A DNA stretch of 64,000 nucleotides. Origin: Minicystis rosea. GTDB taxonomy: Bacteria; Myxococcota_A; Polyangia; Polyangiales; Polyangiaceae. Both the position numbers and the translations under genes were made by a program. The stretch's first letter is position 1. The number at the start of each line of letters is the position of its first letter. The stretch spans positions 1,702,501 through 1,766,500 of the forward strand of contig CP016211.1 of the NCBI GenBank assembly GCA_001931535.1. Direction: 5' to 3'. The notes below the pieces were generated by a model. The model was not told the origin of the DNA, searched no databases, and saw only the letters and a program-made list of their open reading frames with translations. This document shows, piece after piece, positions 53,301 to 60,166 of this stretch.

Positions 53301-53442
53301 CCCATCTCCCGCATGGCGGGAGTCGGCGCCACCGTTGGCGGCGACCATCGCGCCGACCGCATGGAGGCGGCGCATGGATGTGCTGTCCGTCGACGAGGCG
53401 CTCGACGCGCTCAGGGACGGCGCTCCTGGCAGCTCGCCTTGA
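50308..53442 (+). CDS. Large PknK-like Ser/Thr kinase with ATPase-like and TPR-like regions; altered catalytic motifs
   Basis: 1044 aa. Kinase domain ~25-275 with glycine loop LGRGGHGEVW and ATP Lys55. The catalytic loop reads HQDLKPAN (His141-Gln142-Asp143), with Gln for Arg, then LDFGIA (Asp161) and GTVPYMAPER. A STAND/AAA-like ATPase region follows (from ~310): VDLVGPRRTGRSRC, a P-loop whose Lys is Arg321, and a Walker B-like VVVLADDVDRMD. The rest (~560-1044) is helical and TPR-like (LAEEAVTLARRLADSG, EEALSLARVVGSPYIEARAE). The overall layout matches PknK/AfsR-type regulators. Start ATG 50308 has GGAG upstream. It ends overlapping the facing subtilase frame by 32 bp. Confidence 0.85.
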   Translation: MKGKTGGTRRRSGVVPKPGLIVGYRYALRSRLGRGGHGEVWEAEDRIGGGLVAVKLLRDGRQEAPSRLGSEVSILRLHQIPGVVRLLDESAGEPLPFIVLELVRGEPFPGRGRLRDWSRLGETVIALVEILARLHAEGVVHQDLKPANVLVDAVGKPTILDFGIAADRRLETLRDDGYVMGTVPYMAPERLLGQPVTPRADLYSLGVLLFEALTGRLPHEAEDTRDLVRECARAPSPPVRQIAPEAPPAVAGLVDLLLSKDPARRPGSALTVLGMLRGHPRAERADELLFRLGGDEVIDRVLGRVRAGRRVDLVGPRRTGRSRCLAEVKAAIERGGGRVALLRPARCAFGSLMPLAGSLRDQWTARLAEVADFAAARVRAALAEGVVVLADDVDRMDEYSALVLERCCDAGPIVRVLEETNACPHDEGTIRITPLDVSALAPLFAGPERLFHLPSQAARILHARTFGVQARVVEEIHRWLRAGAVAWGGSELVVARDLLEQLDASAAPRAMEDDLRDVGEPFSASLEELLAWSSLAWPDGSPELLSACAGRPVWEIEAHLEYLVRRGAARRHPDGRVEPLSSPSADRAFSLARRRYEHAAIAAALPSGTPRRFFHLAAALDAEPAEASVTALAEEAVTLARRLADSGTGDLGHATIALQEALFQIRCAPVEASLDLQRAEERALAALVDLALADGTERAVGRAQYELGRARSQSDLIGQIRQLVEGALAFMAGGDRALRLLDTTPPFADLDLERRRQALRARASRRCSPAVEDETLRDIESWAAGQSDPVTQARRSAWLGWWHYRRGRYAEAARLHRAAAIAEPSRSGRVLALVACASALMETLDARDLDEAQERAEEALSLARVVGSPYIEARAEWIRRATLHRSGADVDPDLELVEAASRLRLRDVEAAICLVEAVFAHRRGSRDAARDLAIKAAGLWKFVNDPWPRMLARCLALAAGGEAESPDEVNHLFERARACPVRGLGIQAIGLLARAPGSPSPAWRESAPPLAATIAPTAWRRRMDVLSVDEALDALRDGAPGSSP

Positions 53443-53776
53443 TGTAGCGAGCGCCGGAGAGCGATCTCACGTAGGCGAGAAAATCGGCCGCGCTCGCATA
53501 AACGCCGGTGCGATGAACGAACGTCAGCGAGGCCCGCTCGTTGCGCGGGCCGGGCGCGACGTAATTGCTGAACAGACACCAATGCTCGATGGTGTACGAC
53601 GGGTCGCCCGGGTGCGCGGGATCGGCCTCGATGAACACCTCTCCCACGGCCTTTTCTCCGATGTAAAGGATGTAATCGCCGATGTCGATCTCGAGCTGCT
53701 CGTCGTTTCGGCTCATCGGGGGGTGGAGCGGGAGCAGCCCGCCGCGCGGTGTCGTGTCGCTATTGTCTTGGCTCAT
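53411..53776 (-). CDS. Possible separate small protein inside the 3' end of the subtilase frame
   Basis: 121 aa from ATG (MSQDNSDTTP) with a strong GGAGGG site about five bases upstream, in the same frame as the subtilase ORF. It is a soluble, mixed alpha/beta chain (EIDIGDYILYIGEKAVGEVF, WCLFSNYVAPG, LTFVHRTGVYASAADFLAYV) with no known domain. The subtilase catalytic domain ends ~50 codons upstream of this ATG. If the subtilase once ended at 53760 (see finding on frameshift), this was an independent overlapping gene; otherwise it is a C-terminal domain. I give it as an alternative, not an addition. Confidence 0.55.
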   Translation of the reverse strand: MSQDNSDTTPRGGLLPLHPPMSRNDEQLEIDIGDYILYIGEKAVGEVFIEADPAHPGDPSYTIEHWCLFSNYVAPGPRNERASLTFVHRTGVYASAADFLAYVRSLSGARYIKASCQERRP

Positions 53777-55669
53777 GAAGACCCTCCTCGAATGTGTTGT
53801 CGACGATCCAGGGCGCGAACGCCCTGGTGATGGCGGCGATGCTCGCCGCCCAGGAATCCGCGCTTCGGGCGGGATGCGGGCGCGGCCCCAACCCGAGGCC
53901 GCGTCCCACCCGTCCGCGAGGCCGATCCGATCGGCGCCCGCGCGAAGCATCGATTGGAGCGCGTGAATGTCGATTCGCCCATGTCGCTCGTAGATCAAGG
54001 CCACGAGCCCGGTGACATGGGGCGCCGACATGCTGCTCCCCGATCGCTGGACATAACCTCCCTCCGCGGCGGCGGCCGACCAGATGCCGCAGCCGGGCGC
54101 GGCGAGATCCGGTTTTCTGCGCCCATCGCGGGTGGGGCCCCGGCTGCTGCTGCTGCTGACGCCGGTGGCATATCGATGCAGACAATTGGCCACCGTGATG
54201 GCACCCTCCGCCGCCGCGGGGGTGCCAATCATCGTGCCGGTCGCGGGCTCGCGAAAGACGATGCCCGAGGTGCCGGTGAGGGTGGCGTGATATCGAATCT
54301 CCCCCGCGGGCTCGCCGCCGCGCGGCCGGAGAGCGATGGCGAGCGTCTCCAGCGCTGCGGCGCCCGACTCCGGTTGGAGGAGAACGACAATGCAATTGTC
54401 ACCATTACGGGCATCGTGCAAGGTCGACGAGATGGTGATTCGCCGCGCACCGGCGAGGTACGAGGCTGCTTGGGACGGGGGCACGGGGCCGAGGTGATCG
54501 CCGTTCGGCGTGAAGATGACCGCGTCGAGGCGCGCGGCGCCCGGATACCAGATCTCGACGGCGTCCGGCGCGTCGGTGCCGGCAGGCACGATGAGCTGGA
54601 TCGCGTGCTCCTCGGCGGACGTCACGACGCCCTCCGCATGGCGCCGCCGCTCGCCCTCGTTGCCGGCGGCGACCACCACCGCGCGCCCGGGCACCGACAC
54701 CAATGCATCGATGGTCCGCTCGGTGAGGCTCGTTCCATCGCGCGGGCCGCTCTGGGTGCCGGCGCTGAGGTTCACCACGCAGGGGCGATCGCCGGCCCGC
54801 GCGAAAATGTAACGAAGCGCGTCCACGAGCGAGGTTGACGATCCGATGCTCTGCCCCGACGCTCGACGGAGGTTGACGAAGACGATGTCGGCCTCGGGTG
54901 CGACGCCGACATACCGGCCCTGCGAAGCGCGCCCGTTACCCGCGGCGATGCCGGTCACGTGGGTTCCGTGACCGCCGGTGGGCGGTGCCGGCAATGCGGC
55001 TTCGGAATCGATCGTGACGGCACGATCGATGTCAGCAGCGTTGTGCTCGACTCCATAGCACCAGGGCACGGGAGCGCGCTGGCCCGGGCCGGCCGAGGTG
55101 GTTTGATCCCAGAGGCTCAGGATTCGTGTTCTCCGCGGTCCGAGATCGGGATAGGTGAAGAAGTCCGGATGGTGGACGTCGATACCATCGAAATCGATTA
55201 CGCCGATGACCACGCCGGCGCCGCGCAGCGATGGATGGCGTTCGGGCACGGGATCGAGACCGAGGCTCGGCACGCTCGCGTCGAGGAGCGGGCCGAGGGG
55301 CTGGCCGAGCTCGATGAAGCGCACCGCGGGATCCTGCTCGAGCCGGCGCAGCGCCTCGATGGGCGCGCTCACCGCGGCGATGCCGGCGATGACGCGGTGC
55401 ACGCGCGCGCCGGCCGCTTCGAGGCGGGCAGCGTCGCCGCCTCCATGGATGAGGGCCGAGACGATCACCGATCCTTCGGGCGCGACGGCGAGCCCGTGGA
55501 GCGCCGGCAACGCGGGACTCGCCGGCCGTTCCAGGCCGAGCGGGTGAAGCGGTGGCGCGGCGGCGCGTCGATCACGATGGAGCATGTCGGCGACGACCTC
55601 CGCGGGGAGGCGCAGCACGGCAGCGAGGCGCGCGTCGAGCTTCTCCTGTGGGGCGTGGGACGACTGCAT
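53411..55669 (-). CDS. S8-family subtilisin-like protease, apparently cytosolic, with 3' fused small ORF
   Basis: 752 aa as one open frame. A prodomain-like region (residues ~25-130) precedes the catalytic domain. The triad is visible: Asp in VIGVIDFDGIDVHHP, His in GGHGTHVTGIAAGNG, Ser in SGSSMSAPHVTGLV; Asn in VVVAAGNEGERR forms the oxyanion hole. There is no signal peptide, so it is probably intracellular. The enzyme domain ends near DGWDAASGWGRARI. The 121-residue tail has its own ribosome site (see the entry at 53411-53776), and codon use suggests a single-base loss just upstream of it. It is transcribed with a 101-residue protein 33 bp upstream. Confidence 0.82.
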   Translation of the reverse strand: MQSSHAPQEKLDARLAAVLRLPAEVVADMLHRDRRAAAPPLHPLGLERPASPALPALHGLAVAPEGSVIVSALIHGGGDAARLEAAGARVHRVIAGIAAVSAPIEALRRLEQDPAVRFIELGQPLGPLLDASVPSLGLDPVPERHPSLRGAGVVIGVIDFDGIDVHHPDFFTYPDLGPRRTRILSLWDQTTSAGPGQRAPVPWCYGVEHNAADIDRAVTIDSEAALPAPPTGGHGTHVTGIAAGNGRASQGRYVGVAPEADIVFVNLRRASGQSIGSSTSLVDALRYIFARAGDRPCVVNLSAGTQSGPRDGTSLTERTIDALVSVPGRAVVVAAGNEGERRRHAEGVVTSAEEHAIQLIVPAGTDAPDAVEIWYPGAARLDAVIFTPNGDHLGPVPPSQAASYLAGARRITISSTLHDARNGDNCIVVLLQPESGAAALETLAIALRPRGGEPAGEIRYHATLTGTSGIVFREPATGTMIGTPAAAEGAITVANCLHRYATGVSSSSSRGPTRDGRRKPDLAAPGCGIWSAAAAEGGYVQRSGSSMSAPHVTGLVALIYERHGRIDIHALQSMLRAGADRIGLADGWDAASGWGRARIPPEARIPGRRASPPSPGRSRPGSSTTHSRRVFMSQDNSDTTPRGGLLPLHPPMSRNDEQLEIDIGDYILYIGEKAVGEVFIEADPAHPGDPSYTIEHWCLFSNYVAPGPRNERASLTFVHRTGVYASAADFLAYVRSLSGARYIKASCQERRP

Positions 55670-55702
55670 GGATGAGAGTCTCCGCGAAGCTTCGAGGATC
55701 GA

Positions 55703-56008
55703 TCAGATGACCTCGACGACGGCGCCGTCGGGGTGGAAATGGCCACCGCTTTCGTCTTCGGCCGTCGCCAGGAGGAGAACGGTGCCCCGCTCTCGCAGAG
55801 CGATCGGAAAGCTTCCAAACGCGGTGTCGCCGGAGGTCGCGGCGATCTCTGCCTGCACGGCGGGCGTTGCCGGCCCTTCACCGCGCTTCTCCTCGAGCAG
55901 AACCGAGATGCGCTGTCCGGGGATCACCGGGCGCACATCGACGGTGACCACGAAGGGGACCCGGCTCGTCACCGCGGGCGGGGCCCTGAGCACGATCGAT
56001 CTCGTCAC
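55703..56008 (-). CDS. Small beta-rich hypothetical protein
   Basis: 101 aa from a GTG preceded by AAGGA; the frame continues upstream as Arg-rich non-coding-like sequence. The chain reads as an Ig-like or beta-sandwich domain: SIVLRAPPAVTSRVPFVVTVDVRP, ISVLLEEKRGEGPATPAV, TAFGSFPIALRERGTVLLLATA. No signal peptide and no known family. It lies 33 bp upstream of the subtilase gene on the same strand, so the two are one operon. It may be a protease partner, inhibitor or substrate (inference). Confidence 0.6.
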   Translation of the reverse strand: MTRSIVLRAPPAVTSRVPFVVTVDVRPVIPGQRISVLLEEKRGEGPATPAVQAEIAATSGDTAFGSFPIALRERGTVLLLATAEDESGGHFHPDGAVVEVI

Positions 56009-56279
56009 GCACGTATCCTTTCCTTCCCGCGGGCGATTCGGGGGCTTCTGAAAACCGGGTCGCTCCTCCTCCGGCCGCGCCCCCGACGTCCCCTCCCTGC
56101 AACCTCCGGAGCGACCCGGCGGAGATGCATTGTGCAGCGTACGTGCCATGAATGCGCGACGCCCTGCTTTCACCGTCCGGCGCGCGATTTCATGCTCGGG
56201 CGCCCGCGTCGCAGCATTGGTTTGCCTTGCTTCGTCCCATGGGTTGCGAGATCCGGCAATCCATTGCCGTCCGCCGCGA

Positions 56280-58127
56280 TCACGTAATGCCGAAGCCGTG
56301 CCGGCGAATCCCGAGCGTCTTGATCTTGTGGGCCAAGGTGCGGATGGGAATCTTGAGGAGCTTGGCCGCCGCGGTCTGGTTGCCGCTCGCGGCTTCGAGC
56401 GCGCCGAGGATCAATTGAATCTCGGTTTGCTTCATCGTCATCTTGAGGCCCGCGGGCATCAACGCCGGGCGCCCGACAGCGGCGCTGCTCGGCTTTTCGG
56501 GGGCGCTCGTTTCCGCGCGGTGCCCCGACCGGCAAACCCGATCGGGGAGGTCGTCGTCGCTTAAGGTTTCGCCCTGCGCGATGGCCACCGCGCGGTGGAT
56601 GGCATTGCGCAGCTCGCGCACGTTTCCCGGCCAAGAATAACCCTGCAAGAGCGCGAGCGCGCTCGGTGACAACCCGCGGACGTCGGCCCCCGTGGCCTGG
56701 TTGGCCTCGTGGAGAAAACGATGGATGAGAGGGGGTATGTCGTCGCGGCGCTCGCGGAGCGGAGGCACGGTCAGCGTCAGCCCGCCAAGCCGGAAATAAA
56801 GGTCCGAGCGGAACGTGCCTTTTTCGCACATGGCCTCGAGATCGCGGTGCGTGGCCGCCACCACGCGCACGTCGACCTCGGTTTCGCGTGTCGATCCCAC
56901 GCGGGTGATGCGGCTCGTATCGAGCACGCGGAGGAGGGCGGCCTGCGCCGAGAGCGAGAGCTCGCCAATTTCGTCGAGGAACACCGTGCTCCCGTCGGCG
57001 GCTTCGAAGATGCCTTTTTGATCCTGGACGGCGCCCGTGAACGCGCCGCGAAAATGGCCGAACAAGGTGCTCTCGACGAGCTGATCGGGAATGGCGCCGC
57101 AATTGACCACGATCATGCGCTTGTGGCGCCGCGGGCTCGCGGCGTGAATGGCGTGGGCCACGACCTCTTTGCCGGTGCCGGTCTCCCCGTGAATCAAGAC
57201 GGGCAGCGTCGCGCGGGCGAATCTGGTGACGGTGTCGAGCACGGTGCGCATCCCGGCGCTGGCCACGACGGGCTGGGATTCGCCGCTGGACGAGAGCGCC
57301 GGCGCTTCGGGCGCCCACGCGCCCGCGCGGGCCTGCTGCACCGGCCGATCGCGCTCGGCGCGATACGCGGCGGCGCGGCTCTGCTCGACGAGCTCCTCGG
57401 CCTTCGTGCTGGTGGCGGGGAAGAAGGCGACGCCGACGAGGAGCGGCGCCGCCGGCGATCCGTCGGCGAGCGCTTGGCCCAGCAAAAGGGCGTTCTCCGC
57501 GTCGATCTCGGGACAGAGCACCTCCACCGCATCACCGCTGTAGGTGGCGATGCGATCCACGTCGCGGAGCCGCTCGCGGACACGCGAGGAGAACTGGCTG
57601 ACATGGAGATCGGGCCGCCCCGCGCGCACCATCAGCACCGCGAACGTGCGGCGGAAATGGCGCGCTCTCCGCACCTCCTCCTCGAGCGCGGTGCGGAAGC
57701 GCTCGTGGCTGTCGAGGCCCGGGCCTTCGCTGTCCGCGGCCGCCGCATGCACGCGCACCCGCACGCCGCCGAGCGCGATCTCGCCGCCCGGATCGATGGT
57801 CGCGTGCTCCACGCGCCGCCCCCCGACGAAGGTGCCATTGGTGGATTGGAGATCGTCGACCAACACCACACCGTCGACGAAGGAGAAACGCGCGTGGGTG
57901 CGCGATACGCTGGGATCGGGGATGAGGACATCGGAAGGTGGATCCCGCCCGAGGACGAGCGGCCTCTCCGGCTGAAGAGGGATGATGTCCGCCCCGTTGC
58001 GATGATAAGCGATGAGGAAAATGCGACTGCCGAGCGGCGCCGCCTCGAGCACCTCGAGCGTTTCGCGCGAGATGCGCTTGGTGGGCGCGGGCGTGACGGT
58101 CGACGGGCCGCTGGGTGCTTTGGCCAT
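56280..58127 (-). CDS. FHA-degenerate GGDEF-sigma-54 activator
   Basis: 615 aa. FHA domain ~40-130 (PLVLGRDPPSDVLI, VSRTHARFSF, DDLQSTNGTFVGGRR). A middle domain ~150-290 has the layout of a GGDEF fold (LEEEVRRARHFRRTFAVLMV, DVDRIATYSGDAVEVLCP), but SGDAV replaces GGDEF, so no cyclase activity is expected. The AAA+ domain has GETGTGKE, GAFTGAVQDQ, GSTVFLDEIGE and [11 protein letters not shown]. The C-terminal Fis helix-turn-helix is NQTAAAKLLKIPIRTLAHKI. The start was set at MAKAPSGP, the first Met before the FHA domain. It activates RpoN promoters; targets are unknown. It neighbours the subtilase operon. Confidence 0.9.
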   Translation of the reverse strand: MAKAPSGPSTVTPAPTKRISRETLEVLEAAPLGSRIFLIAYHRNGADIIPLQPERPLVLGRDPPSDVLIPDPSVSRTHARFSFVDGVVLVDDLQSTNGTFVGGRRVEHATIDPGGEIALGGVRVRVHAAAADSEGPGLDSHERFRTALEEEVRRARHFRRTFAVLMVRAGRPDLHVSQFSSRVRERLRDVDRIATYSGDAVEVLCPEIDAENALLLGQALADGSPAAPLLVGVAFFPATSTKAEELVEQSRAAAYRAERDRPVQQARAGAWAPEAPALSSSGESQPVVASAGMRTVLDTVTRFARATLPVLIHGETGTGKEVVAHAIHAASPRRHKRMIVVNCGAIPDQLVESTLFGHFRGAFTGAVQDQKGIFEAADGSTVFLDEIGELSLSAQAALLRVLDTSRITRVGSTRETEVDVRVVAATHRDLEAMCEKGTFRSDLYFRLGGLTLTVPPLRERRDDIPPLIHRFLHEANQATGADVRGLSPSALALLQGYSWPGNVRELRNAIHRAVAIAQGETLSDDDLPDRVCRSGHRAETSAPEKPSSAAVGRPALMPAGLKMTMKQTEIQLILGALEAASGNQTAAAKLLKIPIRTLAHKIKTLGIRRHGFGIT

Positions 58128-58289
58128 CGGGGCCAATCTATCATGGGGGCTCGTGCGCTCGTGATTCCGCTTTGGCGGCGCGCATCCGTGGTACCACCGA
58201 GCGTGGAAGTCCCACCCGTGGTCACCGTTCGCACCCAACGGTGATTCGGTGTTTCGAGCAGGGCTTTGCCGCGCGAACGCGGGGCGCCG

Positions 58290-59615
58290 CTATTGGGTGA
58301 GCGCCGCGAGGCTCTCCGCGAAGCGTGCGATCTCACCGTCGTCGAGGCCGCTCTCCGCGAGATCGTCGCGGGCTTCCGCCGCGATGGAGGCCGCCGTGAT
58401 TCCGCGCGGCAGGCGCACGATCAAGGAGGCGAGGCGCGCGGTGATGCGGGCAATCGCGGGGCGCAGATCGTCTTCGAGCGAGAATGCGGGCCCGGTGCTC
58501 GCGGGCACGCGGCGCTGCACGGCCTTGGCGGCATCCATCTGCGCGCGGAAGAAGGCGTCGACGAGCTCGGCGCGCGGCGCGCGCACGCCGCGATCGGCCG
58601 CGGCGCGAACGACGAGCGCCCGTGCGGCTTCGATCACGCGGGCTTCCTGCGCGGGATCCTCGACGGCTTGTCCGGCGCGCTGTTTTGCGGCCGCGACCAA
58701 GGGCATCAATGCGAGGCGCTCCGCAGTGGCGCTGAGGATCGCGCTCACGGGCAGCGCCGTGGGCGGGCCGCCGCCGGGCCCGAGGTGACGCGCGCGCAAC
58801 CGGCCGAGCGTGCCGCTTTGCTCTGCCGCGAGGAGCCAGTCATCGAGACGCGCCGCGAGATCGGGCCGATCGGCGCGCACGAAGAGGGCGACCACGTCAT
58901 GCGTGAGCGGGCCGATGGTCTCGACGCCGGGGAGGCTCGCGGCCCAACGCGGCGCCTCGAAGGTGTTGGTCATTACGCCGTCGACCTCGCCGCGGGCGAG
59001 CGCGCCGGGCACCGCGCCGTTCTCGGCGACGGTGACGATCTGTGCTGCGTGGAGGAGCTTCTTCGCGATGCGCTCCAGGTGCCCGCCGCGGTTCACCGCC
59101 ACGCGCATCTCCGGTCGATCCAGCGCCCGCGCGGCATCGAGCGCGCTCCCGCCGCGGGCGATCGCCCACGCCGGGCGTCGGAGCAACAGCACCGCACCGC
59201 CGCGCGCCACGGGCACCGTGAAGCGCCCTGCGATCGATCGCTCCGGGCGCACGGTGATGCCGTCGGCCGCCAGCTCGAAGCGCCCGGCGCGCAGATCGCC
59301 TACCAAATCAGGCCATCCGAAGCGTACCCATGCGACCGTGATCCGCTCGTCGGCCGCGAAGGCCCCGAGCAATGCGCCCGCGAACCCCTCGCTTCCATCG
59401 TCTTTGCCGGCGCTGAAAGGCGGGTAGTTGCCGCTCGTCCCGACACGCAACGCGCTCGCGGGCGGGCGTGCCTCGGCCGTGGTCGCGGCGTGGCTCGCCT
59501 GGGGCGCCGCGGGCGCGCAGGCGGCGAGCGTGAAGCACAGGGCCGCAACGCACGCGATCGTTGGGCGCGCGCGTGAACCGGTCTGCGAGCGGGGAGGGCG
59601 GGCGCTGCTCGTCAC
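58290..59615 (-). CDS. Exported cyclohexadienyl dehydratase-chorismate mutase fusion (PheC-AroQ gamma type)
   Basis: 441 aa from a GTG 9 bp after the upstream stop. Signal peptide with lipobox LAAC (Cys33) predicts a periplasmic lipoprotein. Residues ~56-277 follow PheC (periplasmic-binding fold): LRVGTSGNYPPFS, WPDLVGDLRAGRFELAADGI, VAVNRGGHLERIAKKLL, and MTNTFEAP with the Glu matching PheC's catalytic Glu. Residues ~285-430 match the exported chorismate mutase class *AroQ: TAERLALMPLVAAAKQRAG, EDPAQEARVIEAA, FFRAQMDAAKAVQRR. Together they could turn chorismate into phenylpyruvate outside the cytoplasm. Fused modules are uncommon. The start codon is moderately uncertain. Confidence 0.8.
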   Translation of the reverse strand: MTSSARPPRSQTGSRARPTIACVAALCFTLAACAPAAPQASHAATTAEARPPASALRVGTSGNYPPFSAGKDDGSEGFAGALLGAFAADERITVAWVRFGWPDLVGDLRAGRFELAADGITVRPERSIAGRFTVPVARGGAVLLLRRPAWAIARGGSALDAARALDRPEMRVAVNRGGHLERIAKKLLHAAQIVTVAENGAVPGALARGEVDGVMTNTFEAPRWAASLPGVETIGPLTHDVVALFVRADRPDLAARLDDWLLAAEQSGTLGRLRARHLGPGGGPPTALPVSAILSATAERLALMPLVAAAKQRAGQAVEDPAQEARVIEAARALVVRAAADRGVRAPRAELVDAFFRAQMDAAKAVQRRVPASTGPAFSLEDDLRPAIARITARLASLIVRLPRGITAASIAAEARDDLAESGLDDGEIARFAESLAALTQ

Positions 59616-59623
59616 GAGGCGCG

Positions 59624-59998
59624 TCAGTTCATGTCGATGGCGTGCCGCTTGAGCGCGGTGAGATCGCAGATCTCGAGCGCGCGCTCGTGCGTGGCCGTGA
59701 GCACCACGAGCGGCGCGCGGCCTGCGTCGAGGGCCTCTTTCCAGCGCGCGGCGCACAGGCACCAACGATCACCGGGCTTGAGGCCGGGGAAGCCGTACTC
59801 GGGGGCCGGCGTGGAGAGATCGTTGCCGCGGCTCTTCGAGAAGGCGAGAAACTCGACGGTCATGACCGCGCAGACCGTGTGCGAGCCCGCGTCTTCGGCG
59901 CTGGTATCGCAGCAGCCGTTGCGGAAGAAGCCGGTCATGGGTCGCTTCGAGCAGTCGGCGAGCGGGCCACCGAGGACATTGCGCGCGGGTGCGGTCAT
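59624..59998 (-). CDS. DUF2237-family protein
   Basis: 124 aa, full family length. The signature NVLGGPLADCSKRPMTGF, FRNGCCDT, DAGSHTVCAVMTVEFLAFSK, GNDLSTPAPEYGFPGLKPGD, RWCLCAARWKEALDAG and ATHERALEICDLTAL is nearly continuous with the family. The four conserved Cys could bind metal. Function unknown. The start was set at MTAPARNVLGG; a Met nine codons upstream exists. It ends 8 bp before the PheC-AroQ gene, so the two may share a transcript without a clear functional link. Confidence 0.9.
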   Translation of the reverse strand: MTAPARNVLGGPLADCSKRPMTGFFRNGCCDTSAEDAGSHTVCAVMTVEFLAFSKSRGNDLSTPAPEYGFPGLKPGDRWCLCAARWKEALDAGRAPLVVLTATHERALEICDLTALKRHAIDMN

Positions 59999-60166
59999 GG
60001 TCGTGAGGCGGGCCCATACCACGTCGGGGCGCGGCCTCGAAGCGCCCCCATGCCCGCCCGCCGACGGAGGCCCGCTCCGCCCGCTCGATCCCTCGTCCGC
60101 CCGGGGCCGTCGTTCGCGCGTCGACTGCCCTTCCGCGGCCGCCCGGCCCGCGCTATGACGCCGCGC

